Below, piece by piece: positions 23,017 through 32,156 of a stretch of 64,000 nucleotides of DNA. Positions within the stretch are counted from its first letter, which is position 1. Each line of letters starts with the position of its first letter. The stretch is from Lachnospiraceae bacterium (GTDB taxonomy: Bacteria; Bacillota; Clostridia; Lachnospirales; Lachnospiraceae): assembly GCA_017621815.1 (NCBI GenBank), contig JAGASK010000013.1, positions 1-64,000 on the forward strand, given 5' to 3'. Below the pieces are notes generated by a model. The model was not told the DNA's origin. It worked only from the letters and a program-made list of their open reading frames with translations, and did no database searches. The position numbers were made by a program, and so were the translations under genes.

Positions 23017-24885
23017 ATGAATAAAAAGCAGAAGAAAATGTTAATCCGCATTATAGCGGCGGCAGTTCTTATGATTCTTTTTTCACTGCTTCCTTTAGGC
23101 GGATATGTTAAATTTGGATTATTTATGATTCCTTATCTGGTTATCGGATATGATATTCTGAAAAAAGCAGTTAAGGGTATTTTGAATAAACAGGTATTTG
23201 ATGAGAATTTTCTCATGGCAGTAGCTACCATTGGCGCTATTATCTTTGGGGATTATAAGGAAGGCGTGGCGGTTATGCTGTTTTACCAGATTGGGGAGCT
23301 GTTCCAGAGCTATGCGGTAGGTAAGAGCCGCAGGAATATCAGTGATTTGATGGATATCCGCCCCGATTATGCCAATATTGAAAAGGACGGAAAGCTTGAG
23401 AAAGTGGATCCTGACGAAGTGGAAGTGGGAAGCATTATTGTGGTGCAGCCCGGAGAAAAAATTCCCATTGACGGCAGGATTACGGAAGGTAATACTACCC
23501 TGAACACCAGCGCCCTTACAGGAGAAAGTCTTCCCAGGGAGGCAAAGGAAGGGGACGAAGTCATCAGCGGCTGTATCAATATGACCGGTGTGCTGAAAAT
23601 TCAGACTTCCAGAGAATTCGGGGAATCCACGGTTTCCAAAATACTGGAGCTTGTGGAAAACTCAAGTTCCAGAAAATCCCGCTCAGAAAATTTCATTTCC
23701 AGATTTGCAAGAATTTATACACCGGCTGTTTGTTATGGAGCAGTAGCCCTGGCAGTGCTGCCACCGCTTTTCAGGATGTTGTTTATGGGGCTTTCGCCCG
23801 AATGGGGAGACTGGATATACAGGGCTCTTACCTTTCTTGTTATCAGCTGTCCCTGCGCTCTTGTTATCAGCATTCCTTTAAGCTTCTTCGCGGGAATCGG
23901 CGGAGCCAGCAAGGAAGGCGTGCTGGTGAAAGGCTCCAATTATCTGGAGACCCTTTCTCAGACGAAATATGTGGTGTTTGATAAAACAGGAACCATGACC
24001 CGGGGAGTATTTGAAGTAAACGGTGTTCATCACAATGTAATGCCGGAGGAAAAGCTGCTTGAATATGCCGCTTATGCAGAAAGCTTTTCTTCTCATCCCA
24101 TCAGCAGGAGTATTCAGAAGGCATATGGGAAGGAAATTGATAAAAGCAGGGTAACAGACGTACAGGAAATCAGCGGCAACGGAGTTACGGCTTTGGTGGA
24201 CGGCACACAGGTTGCTGCCGGCAACGGAAAGCTGATGAAACATCTTGGCATTGAATATCAGGAATGCCATCAGGTGGGTACCGTGGTGCATCTTGCGGTG
24301 GACGGAGCTTATGCAGGTCATATTTTAATCTCAGACTTATTAAAGCCCGGAGCAAAGGATGCGATTCATGAATTAAAGAAGGCAGGAGTAACCAGGACGG
24401 TTATGCTGACCGGGGATGTGAAGGCAGTTGCGGAGCAGGTGGCAGAGGAATTGGGTATCAATGAGGTATACAGTGAACTGCTCCCTGCCGATAAGGTTTC
24501 CAAAGTGGAAGAACTGCTGCAGAAAAAGGGCGATAAAGATAAGCTTGCCTTTGTAGGCGACGGAATCAATGACGCGCCTGTTCTGTCAAGGGCGGATATC
24601 GGCATTGCCATGGGAGCTTTAGGCTCTGATGCGGCTATTGAAGCTGCGGATATCGTGCTGATGGATGATGACCCCCGTAAAATTGCCAAGGCAATTAAGA
24701 TTTCACGGAAATGTATCCGCATTGTATATGAGAATATTTATTTTGCAATCGGCGTTAAGATACTTTGCCTGATTCTCGGGGCCCTTGGTATCGCCAATAT
24801 GTGGCTGGCAATTTTTGCCGATGTGGGAGTTATGGTAATTGCGGTATTAAATGCAATCAGGGCATTGTTTGTGAAAAAGCTGTAA
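23017..24885 (+). CDS. Zn/Cd/Pb-type P1B ATPase without HMA domain
   Basis: A 622-residue heavy-metal P-type ATPase of the CadA/ZntA branch. The membrane metal site is SCPCALVISIPLSFFAGIGG. The phospho-Asp is residue 322 in DKTGTMTRG. SSHPISRSI gives the HP motif, and GDGINDAPVLSRADIGIAMG the hinge. SIPL after CPC, rather than ATP as in CopA, argues for Zn(II)/Cd(II). The N-terminus starts directly with membrane helices; the HMA domain is the separate preceding gene. Downstream is a CadC-like repressor. It should export divalent metals from the cytosol. Confidence 0.92.
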   Translation: MNKKQKKMLIRIIAAAVLMILFSLLPLGGYVKFGLFMIPYLVIGYDILKKAVKGILNKQVFDENFLMAVATIGAIIFGDYKEGVAVMLFYQIGELFQSYAVGKSRRNISDLMDIRPDYANIEKDGKLEKVDPDEVEVGSIIVVQPGEKIPIDGRITEGNTTLNTSALTGESLPREAKEGDEVISGCINMTGVLKIQTSREFGESTVSKILELVENSSSRKSRSENFISRFARIYTPAVCYGAVALAVLPPLFRMLFMGLSPEWGDWIYRALTFLVISCPCALVISIPLSFFAGIGGASKEGVLVKGSNYLETLSQTKYVVFDKTGTMTRGVFEVNGVHHNVMPEEKLLEYAAYAESFSSHPISRSIQKAYGKEIDKSRVTDVQEISGNGVTALVDGTQVAAGNGKLMKHLGIEYQECHQVGTVVHLAVDGAYAGHILISDLLKPGAKDAIHELKKAGVTRTVMLTGDVKAVAEQVAEELGINEVYSELLPADKVSKVEELLQKKGDKDKLAFVGDGINDAPVLSRADIGIAMGALGSDAAIEAADIVLMDDDPRKIAKAIKISRKCIRIVYENIYFAIGVKILCLILGALGIANMWLAIFADVGVMVIAVLNAIRALFVKKL

Positions 24886-24956
24886 AAACCGGCAGCCCGG
24901 ACTTGCAAACCGGCACCATGCTGATATAAAATGAAAAGAAGAAAGCAGGTGGTGAA

Positions 24957-25313
24957 ATGGCAGAATTTGAATGTTGTGAAACGACAGAGGTTCATGAGGA
25001 ATTACTGAAAATAGTAAATGAGACCATGCCGGAGGAAACGGAGCTGTATGATTTGGCAGAGCTTTTCAAGGTATTCGGAGATTCTACCCGTATCAGGATT
25101 TTGTTTGTGCTCTTTGAAGCGGAGGTTTGTGTGTGCGATTTGGCTCAGGCGCTGAATATGACCCAGTCGGCAATTTCACATCAGCTCAGGATTTTGAAGC
25201 AGAATAAGCTTGTTAAGAGCAGACGGGAAGGTAAATCCATTTTCTATTCCCTTGCGGATGAACATGTGCGTACCATCATCGACCAGGGCAGGGAGCATAT
25301 AGAAGAGGATTGA
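24957..25313 (+). CDS. CadC/SmtB-like ArsR-family metal repressor
   Basis: A 118-residue winged-helix repressor. It keeps both known metal sites. The alpha-3 site is AEVCVCDLA with Cys58 and Cys60, with N-terminal Cys6 and Cys7 nearby, as in CadC. The alpha-5 site is DEHVRTIIDQGREHIEE with the D-x-H and H-x-x-E ligands of SmtB/CzrA. The recognition helix is TQSAISHQLRIL. It ends the HMA-ATPase operon and probably binds the dyad at 22735-22756, with Cd/Pb/Zn as inducers. Confidence 0.9.
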   Translation: MAEFECCETTEVHEELLKIVNETMPEETELYDLAELFKVFGDSTRIRILFVLFEAEVCVCDLAQALNMTQSAISHQLRILKQNKLVKSRREGKSIFYSLADEHVRTIIDQGREHIEED

Positions 25314-25336
25314 AAAAACTGAAAAAGAGTATCATT

Positions 25337-25411
25337 AAGATTTGGCGCTAAGCTTTGGTGCCAAATCTTTTTTTCTATTTCTTGAAAACATAATAAGGTG
25401 TTCTGTATAAT
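25337..25411 (+). promoter_or_regulatory. mtlA hairpin-promoter module (copy 1)
   Basis: AAGATTTGGC (25337-25346) and GCCAAATCTT (25360-25369) are a perfect 10-bp inverted repeat with a 13-base centre, followed by a T-run. TTGAAA (25382-25387) starts 13 bases after the right arm ends, then an 18-bp spacer and TATAAT (25406-25411). The repeat can be the terminator of the CadC-like gene. Because the same geometry recurs before mtlF, it is also a good candidate for the MtlR activator site. Confidence 0.7.
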
Positions 25412-25481
25412 AAACTTGAAAGAAAAATGACTGGCCGGTCGTATTTACAGATTAAAGTATAATGTAAAGAGGTGTGGTATA

Positions 25482-26906
25482 ATGAAAGAAAAGGTACAGA
25501 CATTCGGACGTTTCTTAAGCGGAATGGTAATGCCGAATATTGGAGCGTTTATCGCATGGGGACTGCTTACGGCGTTTTTTATTGATACTGGATGGTGCCC
25601 CAATGAAAAGTTAGCCGGATTTGTAACTCCTATGTCCCAGCTCATGCTGCCTTTGCTGATTGCTTATACGGGCGGAGAAGTTGTTGCAGGCAAGAGGGGC
25701 GGAGTTATCGGTGTGATTGCAACTATGGGCGTTATTGTAGGTTCCGATATTCCCATGTTTATCGGGGCAATGATAGTGGGGCCTTTGGCGGCATGGATTA
25801 TAAAGAAATTTGATAAGCTGGTGAGCGGACATATTAAGCCGGGATTTGAAATGCTTGTCAACAATTTTTCACTGGGAATTCTCGGTGCGGTTTTAGCCAT
25901 TATTGCCATGGTGGGAATTACGCCCCTTGTCAGCGGGCTTAACAATATATTCAGTACAGGAGTGGGATTTCTGGTGGAACATGGATTACTGCCTGTTACC
26001 AGTATTCTGATTGAGCCTGCTAAGGTATTATTCCTGAATAATGCAATTAACCATGGTATTTTATCTCCTATGGGAATTCAGCAGGTGGAAGAAACAGGAA
26101 AATCCATATTCTTCCTGTTGGAAGCAAATCCGGGACCGGGACTTGGCATTCTGCTGGCTTACTGCTTTATGGGAAAAGGAAGTGCCAAAAGCTCAGCGCC
26201 GGGTGCGGTAATTATTCATTTTTTAGGCGGTATTCATGAGATTTATTTCCCGTACATATTGATGAATCCTCTGCTCATTATTGCGGCAATCGCTTCAGGG
26301 GCAAGCGGAATTCTGATATTCAGCCTGTTTGATGTGGGACTGACTTCAACTGCTTCACCGGGAAGCATTATAGCGATTCTTATGATGGCAGAGAGACATT
26401 CTTATTTGGGACTTTGTCTTGGCGTTCTGGTATCGGCAACGGTTGCATTCCTTATTTCTGTTCCCATACTTAAATTTATGGGAAAAGATACTTCCCTGGA
26501 AGATGCTCAGAAGAAAAAGGATGATATGAAGCGTCAGGCAAAAGGGCTGCAGACAGCGGCTTGTGACAATGCAGAAGAAAGTGCGGGGAAGGAAGACAGG
26601 CAAAATCAGCAGGCAGGAGTGATACGGAAGATTGCATTTGCATGTGATGCAGGCATGGGTTCCAGTGCAATGGGCGCTTCGGTTTTAAAGAAAAAGCTGG
26701 CAGCCGCAAAGCTGGAGGGCGTAGAAGTAATCCACACTCCGGTATCCTCTATTCCCGCAGATGTACAGATTGTTGTAACCCACAGGGAGCTTGGAGAGCG
26801 TGCAGCCCACAGCAATCCTTCTGCGGAATTGATTCTGATTACCAATTTCCTGGCAGCGCCGGAATATGATGAACTTATTGCGGATATTCAAAAGAGAAAT
26901 CAGTAA
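25482..26906 (+). CDS. mtlA: PTS mannitol-family transporter, EIICB
   Basis: A 474-residue PTS permease. The IIC membrane domain (1-340) opens with KVQTFGRFLSGMVMPNIGAF and carries NNAINHGILSP and GGIHEIYFPYILMNP, signatures of mannitol-type EIIC. After a Lys/Ala/Gln-rich linker the IIB domain starts near 380, with the phospho-Cys in FACDAGMGSSAMG. The IIA domain is absent here and is the separate mtlF gene. It imports and phosphorylates a hexitol, most likely D-mannitol. The RBS GAGGTG precedes the ATG. Confidence 0.92.
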   Translation: MKEKVQTFGRFLSGMVMPNIGAFIAWGLLTAFFIDTGWCPNEKLAGFVTPMSQLMLPLLIAYTGGEVVAGKRGGVIGVIATMGVIVGSDIPMFIGAMIVGPLAAWIIKKFDKLVSGHIKPGFEMLVNNFSLGILGAVLAIIAMVGITPLVSGLNNIFSTGVGFLVEHGLLPVTSILIEPAKVLFLNNAINHGILSPMGIQQVEETGKSIFFLLEANPGPGLGILLAYCFMGKGSAKSSAPGAVIIHFLGGIHEIYFPYILMNPLLIIAAIASGASGILIFSLFDVGLTSTASPGSIIAILMMAERHSYLGLCLGVLVSATVAFLISVPILKFMGKDTSLEDAQKKKDDMKRQAKGLQTAACDNAEESAGKEDRQNQQAGVIRKIAFACDAGMGSSAMGASVLKKKLAAAKLEGVEVIHTPVSSIPADVQIVVTHRELGERAAHSNPSAELILITNFLAAPEYDELIADIQKRNQ

Positions 26907-26929
26907 AATAGAAAATGGCAGGGATGTAT

Positions 26930-29026
26930 ATGGAATTTACATCACGATTAAAACAAATTTTAAGCATTCTCCTTAAGGAGCAGGAGGCAATGCCTGTTAA
27001 GATTCTGGCAGACAGGATGGGCATCAGCAAGCGGACAGTGCAAAGAGAGCTGGAAGCCATAAATTATGCGCTTAAAGATTATGAAGTCAGCTTTATGTCC
27101 AAAACAGGAGTAGGAGTCTGGCTGGAAGGAAGCTCCGGGGAAAAGGAAAGGCTGCTTACGGATATCAGCTCAGGTGATAATTATGATGTTACCAACAGAG
27201 AAGAGCGCCGAAAGCGCCTTATCCTTGAAATCCTTAAGGAGAAAGGGCTGAAAAAACTGTTTTATTACAGCAGTCAGTTTGGAGTCAGTGAAGCCACCAT
27301 CAGCAGCGATTTGGACGCTGCCGGTGAGTGGCTTAGCCGCTTTGGTCTTTTGGTAATAAGACGTCCCGGAAGCGGTATTACCATAGAAGGAAGTGAAGAA
27401 AATTACCGTAGGGCAATCCGGGCTTTCATCAATGAAAATATGGATACAAGGGTAGTGCGGGAAGCATATGAGAATGTGGATAAAACCTCGTCTTCCTATG
27501 AAAGCCTGAAAAGGAGCAGTATCGGACAGCTTCTTGATGATGATATTATGATGCGGACCAGGGACTGCATCATGGGGATGGAGAATGCCAGGGTTTTGAC
27601 GTTGACTGAGAACTCCTATGTGGGACTTATCATACATATTTCCATAGCCATTAACCGCATTCTGAAAAATGAAGTGATAGAACCCGAAAGAGGATGGCTT
27701 GAAGGCGCTGATGAGGATGAAGATTACAGGCTGGCAAAGGATATTGTAAAGGAATTGGAGGAAGAATTTGAAATCCATATTCCTGAGGTGGAGATTTCAT
27801 ATATCTGCCTGCATATCAAGGGTGCAAAGCATGAAAAAATCCGGGTTGAAGATAAAAATATAATAGATATTGAAAACAAAGAAATCAAACAGCTTGTAAA
27901 TGAGATGATAGATACCTTTGATGCAGATAAGGCTTATCTGATAAAACAGGATGATGAGTTTATACAGGGACTCCTTGCCCATCTTCAGCCAACGCTGATC
28001 CGCCTTCAGTATGGCATGCAGATTCAAAATCCTGTTCTTGAGGATATCAGAAGTCATTATCCGGAAATTTATGCCCGGTGTGAAAAAGTGGCAGAGGTGC
28101 TTCAAAGGTACACAGGAAAGAGGGTTCCCGAGGAGGAGACAGGTTATCTTACGGTGCATTTCGGTGCGGCGCTGGTGCGTTTGGAGGAGAGAAAAGAAAA
28201 GATTCGGAAGGTATCTATAGGAGTTGTGTGTTCCAGCGGAATCGGCATTTCCAGACTGATGTCTTCCAAGCTTCTGAAGGTCTTCAGGGACAGGGTGTCG
28301 GTTACTGCTTATGGAAAGAATGATATTACGCCCTTTGTTGCCAGTAAGGTGGATTTTTTTGTTTCCAGCATCCCCATGGAACAAATGGAAACGCCGGTTC
28401 TTTTTGTAAATCCACTGTTAAATGCGGAAGATATGCAGAAAATACAGCAGATGGTTTATAAATATGAAAGAATTCCCTTAAAGCAGAAGGAAGAGGATGT
28501 TTTTTCCAGGCAGCTGGAGGAAATTAATCTGGTGGCAGCCCAGATTAGGACCGTAATTAAATATCTTGATTTTTTCAAGGTGGACAATCGGATAACTTTT
28601 GAAGAACTGCTGATTGCAGTGGGAGAGAGAATGTCACCTTATTCCGACAGAAGGGATTTGATTCGTGAAGATATACTCCGCAGGGAACAGATTGCCACCC
28701 AGGTCTTCGCAGAGCTTGGCTTTGCCCTGCTGCATGCCTGTACAAAAGGAGTGGTCCGCCCGGAATTTGCGGTCTGTATGACAAGGGATCTGGATGCCTA
28801 CAGGGATCCGTATTTTAAGGGAATTAAATTTGTATTTATTATGCTGGTGCCGGAGGATGAAAACCTTAAGGTTAACAGGGATATTATGGGATATATCAGC
28901 AGTATGCTGATTGAGGATTATGAATTTCTGGATATTGCCGCAAGGGGAAATCAGGAAGAAATCCGCTCGGCAGTTTCACGGAATTTAAAGAAATATTTTA
29001 ATAAATATCTTTCGGAATTGTCTTAA
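26930..29026 (+). CDS. mtlR: MtlR-type PRD-containing transcriptional activator
   Basis: About 698 residues. Two N-terminal HTH regions (residues 1-120, with MGISKRTVQRELEAINY and FGVSEATISSDLDAAGEWL) precede two PTS regulation domains (about 180-400). A IIB-Gat-like domain follows with IGVVCSSGIGISRLMSSKLL, then a C-terminal IIA-like domain (about 545-695) with LLHACTKG. These are the domains of MtlR, whose activity is set by phosphorylation from EI/HPr and EII proteins. ATG 26930 (AGGG six bases before) is favoured; ATG 26915 in the same frame lacks an RBS. The gene sits between mtlA and mtlF and probably controls both promoter modules. Confidence 0.88.
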   Translation: MEFTSRLKQILSILLKEQEAMPVKILADRMGISKRTVQRELEAINYALKDYEVSFMSKTGVGVWLEGSSGEKERLLTDISSGDNYDVTNREERRKRLILEILKEKGLKKLFYYSSQFGVSEATISSDLDAAGEWLSRFGLLVIRRPGSGITIEGSEENYRRAIRAFINENMDTRVVREAYENVDKTSSSYESLKRSSIGQLLDDDIMMRTRDCIMGMENARVLTLTENSYVGLIIHISIAINRILKNEVIEPERGWLEGADEDEDYRLAKDIVKELEEEFEIHIPEVEISYICLHIKGAKHEKIRVEDKNIIDIENKEIKQLVNEMIDTFDADKAYLIKQDDEFIQGLLAHLQPTLIRLQYGMQIQNPVLEDIRSHYPEIYARCEKVAEVLQRYTGKRVPEEETGYLTVHFGAALVRLEERKEKIRKVSIGVVCSSGIGISRLMSSKLLKVFRDRVSVTAYGKNDITPFVASKVDFFVSSIPMEQMETPVLFVNPLLNAEDMQKIQQMVYKYERIPLKQKEEDVFSRQLEEINLVAAQIRTVIKYLDFFKVDNRITFEELLIAVGERMSPYSDRRDLIREDILRREQIATQVFAELGFALLHACTKGVVRPEFAVCMTRDLDAYRDPYFKGIKFVFIMLVPEDENLKVNRDIMGYISSMLIEDYEFLDIAARGNQEEIRSAVSRNLKKYFNKYLSELS

Positions 29027-29033
29027 TAAGATT

Positions 29034-29108
29034 AGGATTTGGCACTATTTGATGGCGCCAAATCCTTTTTTCTTTTCGTTGAAAACAACTATGGGGACAC
29101 TCTATAAT
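29034..29108 (+). promoter_or_regulatory. mtlF hairpin-promoter module (copy 2)
   Basis: AGGATTTGGC (29034-29043) and GCCAAATCCT (29057-29066), with a 13-base centre, are followed by a T-run. TTGAAA (29079-29084), an 18-bp spacer and TATAAT (29103-29108) come next. Arm length, centre, distance to -35 and spacer equal those of the module before mtlA. Confidence 0.7.
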
Positions 29109-29163
29109 ATAATCAGAAAGAAACTTAAGGATACATAAATAAACACAAAACAGGAGGTCAACA

Positions 29164-29610
29164 ATGTTTTTTAAGCCTAAGAAAAAAGAATTATTATATG
29201 AAGAAAATGTACGTGTTAACTGTAAGGCCGAGTCCAAGGAGCAGGTAATCCGCACGGTGGGACAGATGCTGGTGGATTCCGGTTATGTGGATCAGCCTTA
29301 TGTGGAGGCCATGCTGGAAAGAGAAAAATCATTTTCCACCTTTATGGGCAATGGTCTTGCCCTTCCCCATGGCGTGGAATCCGCCAAAAAGGATATTAAA
29401 GCTTCCGGCATTGCGGTTATGACTTTTCCGGAAGGAATTGACTGGGACGGAGAAACAGTTAAGGTTGTGATTGGAATTGCCGGTGTAGGCGAGGAGCATC
29501 TTCAGATTTTATCTGTAGTAGCGGATAAGATGTTGGATGATGAGACAGCAGATAAAATTGCTAACGGAGACGCTAAGACAGTTTACCGGATTTTATCGGG
29601 GAGGAATTAG
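29164..29610 (+). CDS. mtlF: PTS mannitol EIIA component
   Basis: A 148-residue cytosolic EIIA of the mannitol/fructose class. The phospho-His is His69 in GNGLALPHGVE. It takes phosphate from HPr and gives it to the IIB Cys of MtlA. A perfect RBS CAGGAGG precedes it. The 1-phosphofructokinase gene starts directly after its stop, so both are surely co-translated. It heads the second transcription unit of the hexitol island. Confidence 0.92.
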   Translation: MFFKPKKKELLYEENVRVNCKAESKEQVIRTVGQMLVDSGYVDQPYVEAMLEREKSFSTFMGNGLALPHGVESAKKDIKASGIAVMTFPEGIDWDGETVKVVIGIAGVGEEHLQILSVVADKMLDDETADKIANGDAKTVYRILSGRN

Positions 29611-29611
29611 C

Positions 29612-30547
29612 ATGATTGTAACTGTAACAATGAATCCGGCTATCGACAAGACCGTTGAAATTGACAGGCTGCTTCCCGGAGGTCTTAACCGAATCAGAAA
29701 GGTGGAGTATGATGCCGGAGGAAAAGGAATTAACGTATCAAAAACCATCAGGGAATTAGGCGGCGAGAGTATTGCCACAGGCTTCCTTGGCGGCAATGCG
29801 GGAAAAACCATAGAGGCTGTTCTTACGGAAAAGGGAATTCAGCACGACTTTATCTGGGTAGAAGGAGAGACAAGAACCAATACCAAGGTTTTTGAGGAAA
29901 GCGGGGCGGTTACCGAATTAAATGAGCCGGGACCTCAAATCAGTGAAAGCCAAATGGAGCAGCTGATTGAAAAACTCATGGGTTATGCAAAGGAAGGAAC
30001 CTTGTTTATTTTATCGGGAAGCATTCCAAGCGGCGTGGATAGACATATTTATGCCCGGATTATTCGTCTTTTGCATGAAAAGGGAGCAGAGGTCCTGCTG
30101 GATGCTGACGGTGAACTTTTCAGGAATGCCCTTTCGGAGGAACCGGATATTATTAAGCCCAATCGTGTGGAACTGGAAGAATACGCAGGGTATGATTACA
30201 GGGCTTCCAAAGAAGAACTTTTAAATCTGGCAAGAGACTTAAAGGAAAAGGGAATTAAGACAATAGCTGTTTCCATGGGAAAAAGCGGCGCTATGTTTGT
30301 GCATGGCGGTTATGAAGCAATTTGTCCGTCCCTTTCTGTAAAAGCACATTCCACAGTAGGCGCAGGCGATGCTATGGTGGCAGCCCTGGCATATGCATGG
30401 AATGAAAAGCTTACAGATGATGAAACCATTCGTCTTTGTATGGCGACATCGGCAGGAGCGGTTACCACTATAGGAACAAAACCGCCCACGAGAGAACTGG
30501 TAGACGAACTGATGCAGCAGGTAATAATAGAAAAAATAGGAGAGTGA
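29612..30547 (+). CDS. fruK: 1-phosphofructokinase (PfkB family)
   Basis: A 311-residue PfkB-family kinase starting IVTVTMNPAIDKTVEID, the usual opening of 1-phosphofructokinase and tagatose-6-phosphate kinase. It has the glycine-rich GGKGINVSKTIRELGG, TRTNTKVFE, and the catalytic GAGDAMVAALAYAW. ATG 29612 follows GGGGAGGAATTAGC; the frame extends upstream into mtlF without a good start. It converts fructose-1-phosphate to fructose-1,6-bisphosphate. Its presence in a mannitol PTS operon is unusual, because the classical route makes fructose-6-phosphate. Tagatose-6-phosphate kinase activity cannot be ruled out. Confidence 0.88.
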   Translation: MIVTVTMNPAIDKTVEIDRLLPGGLNRIRKVEYDAGGKGINVSKTIRELGGESIATGFLGGNAGKTIEAVLTEKGIQHDFIWVEGETRTNTKVFEESGAVTELNEPGPQISESQMEQLIEKLMGYAKEGTLFILSGSIPSGVDRHIYARIIRLLHEKGAEVLLDADGELFRNALSEEPDIIKPNRVELEEYAGYDYRASKEELLNLARDLKEKGIKTIAVSMGKSGAMFVHGGYEAICPSLSVKAHSTVGAGDAMVAALAYAWNEKLTDDETIRLCMATSAGAVTTIGTKPPTRELVDELMQQVIIEKIGE

Positions 30548-30551
30548 AGCT

Positions 30552-31817
30552 ATGAAGACAAAAGCTGTCAGAATGTATGGAACAAGGGATTTGCGTTTGG
30601 AGGAATTTGAACTTCCTGAAATCAAAGAGGATGAGATTTTAGTAAAGGTGATAAGTGACAGTATCTGTATGTCTACCTATAAGCTGGTAGAACAGGGGAA
30701 AAAGCACAAAAGAGCTCCCCAGAATATAGATACCAATCCTGTCATTATCGGTCATGAATTTGCCGGAGTAATTGTGAAGGTCGGGGCAAAGTGGCAGGAT
30801 CAGTTTAAGCCGGGTATGCGCTTTGCGCAGCAGCCTGCGCTGAATTATAAGGGGAGCCTTGCTTCTCCCGGCTATTCCTATGAATACTTCGGCGGAGCGT
30901 GCACTTACTGCGTGATTCCTCATGAAGTAATGGAGCTCGGCTGTCTGATGCCCTATGAAGGAGACAGTTTCTTTGAGGCTTCCTTAGGAGAGCCTATGAG
31001 CTGTATCATTGGCGGATATCACGGAAATTATCATACAAATAAGAGAAATCATGATTTGACAGGAGGAACCAGGGAAGGCGGCGATATTATTATTCTCGGC
31101 GGCTGCGGTCCTATGGGACTTGGCGCTGTCAGCTATGGAATCCAGTTTGAGAATAAGCCGAAAAGAATTGTGGTAACGGATATTGATGATGCTAAAATAG
31201 AGCGTGCAAGAGAAGTGATCCCTGAGTCCTTTGCAGAGAAAAACGGCGTGGAGCTTTTATATGTGAATACGGCAAAGATGGCGGATCCGGTAAAGGAATT
31301 AAAGGATATTACAGGCGGAAAGGGTTATGACGATGTTTTTGTTTACGTGCCCAACCGCAAGGTTGCGGAAATGGGAGATGAGCTGCTTGCCTTTGACGGC
31401 TGCATGAACTTCTTTGCAGGACCTACCGACAATCAGTTTAAAGCGGAAATTAATCTTTATAACGTGCATTATACCAGCGCACATATTGTGGGAACTACCG
31501 GCGGAAACAATGATGATTTAATCGAGGCTAATACCCTGGCTGCCCAGGGCAGAATTGAGCCTGCCGTTATGGTTACTCATGTAGGAGGAATTGACAGCAT
31601 TGTGGATGCAACCTTAAATCTGCCTAAGATTCCCGGAGGCAAGAAACTGACCTATACACAGTTTGACATGCCCCTTACGGCGATTGAGGATTTCGGCAAG
31701 CTGGGAGAGACAGACCCCTTATTCAAAAAGCTGGATGAAGCATGCAAAAGGAACAGGGGACTTTGGAACAAAGAGGCGGAAGACATTTTATTTGAACATT
31801 TCGGAGTGGAAATCTAA
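30552..31817 (+). CDS. Zn-dependent hexitol-phosphate dehydrogenase, L-sorbose-1-phosphate reductase-like
   Basis: A 421-residue medium-chain dehydrogenase. Catalytic zinc ligands are likely Cys39 (DSICMSTYK) and His68-Glu69 (GHEFAG), with a later Glu in LGEPMSCI. The four-Cys structural zinc loop is missing, as in SorE-type enzymes. The NAD(P) fold has GGCGPMGLGAV. Overall it resembles L-sorbose-1-phosphate reductase, which acts on the carbon next to the phosphate-bearing carbon. Between fruK and ptsH, and with no MtlD in the island, it is the best candidate for oxidising the incoming hexitol phosphate. Oxidation of mannitol-1-phosphate at C2 would give fructose-1-phosphate. Confidence 0.82.
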   Translation: MKTKAVRMYGTRDLRLEEFELPEIKEDEILVKVISDSICMSTYKLVEQGKKHKRAPQNIDTNPVIIGHEFAGVIVKVGAKWQDQFKPGMRFAQQPALNYKGSLASPGYSYEYFGGACTYCVIPHEVMELGCLMPYEGDSFFEASLGEPMSCIIGGYHGNYHTNKRNHDLTGGTREGGDIIILGGCGPMGLGAVSYGIQFENKPKRIVVTDIDDAKIERAREVIPESFAEKNGVELLYVNTAKMADPVKELKDITGGKGYDDVFVYVPNRKVAEMGDELLAFDGCMNFFAGPTDNQFKAEINLYNVHYTSAHIVGTTGGNNDDLIEANTLAAQGRIEPAVMVTHVGGIDSIVDATLNLPKIPGGKKLTYTQFDMPLTAIEDFGKLGETDPLFKKLDEACKRNRGLWNKEAEDILFEHFGVEI

Positions 31818-31837
31818 AAGAAGCGGAGGAAAAACAT

Positions 31838-32101
31838 ATGGTATCAGCAAAGGTTACAGTAAAAAATCCGTCGGGGCTTCATGCAAGACCGGCATCTATT
31901 CTGGCACGTGCAGCAGGACAGTGCAAATCGGATGTAATAATTATTTATGGAGAAAGAAAAATTCAGGCAAAGAGTATACTGAATATTATGTCAGCAGCCA
32001 TCAAATCAGGTTCGGAAATTGAAATTCAGTGCAGCGGGGAAACAGAAGCTGAGGATGTTCAGACGCTGGTTCAGTTAATTGAGAGCGGACTTGGGGAATA
32101 A
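31838..32101 (+). CDS. ptsH: Phosphocarrier protein HPr
   Basis: An 87-residue HPr with the active His15 in PSGLHARPAS and Ser46 in IQAKSILNIM, the HPr-kinase site of Firmicutes. It is the general PTS phosphocarrier, here encoded within the hexitol island, 20 bases after the dehydrogenase. Ser46 makes a role in CcpA-dependent catabolite control possible. Whether it is the only HPr of the cell cannot be seen. Confidence 0.93.
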   Translation: MVSAKVTVKNPSGLHARPASILARAAGQCKSDVIIIYGERKIQAKSILNIMSAAIKSGSEIEIQCSGETEAEDVQTLVQLIESGLGE

Positions 32102-32109
32102 ATCTGCAT

Positions 32110-32132
32110 CTGCGGGCTTTTAAAGCCCGCAG
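32110..32132 (+). promoter_or_regulatory. Intercistronic hairpin between ptsH and ptsI
   Basis: CTGCGGGC (32110-32117) and GCCCGCAG (32125-32132) form a perfect stem around TTTTAAA. There is no T-run after it, so it is probably an mRNA-processing or stability element and not a terminator. Confidence 0.6.
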
Positions 32133-32156
32133 GCGGATAGAAAGGCAGGTTTAGGT

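Noticed and set aside
27170-27778. Long minus-strand open frame (about 200 codons) inside mtlR
   Set aside because: It lies fully antisense to a clear PRD regulator, has no RBS and no family motifs. The same holds for the long minus frames at 12124-12882 (coaBC), 54057-54647 (cbiL/cbiD) and 54684-55424 (cbiD).
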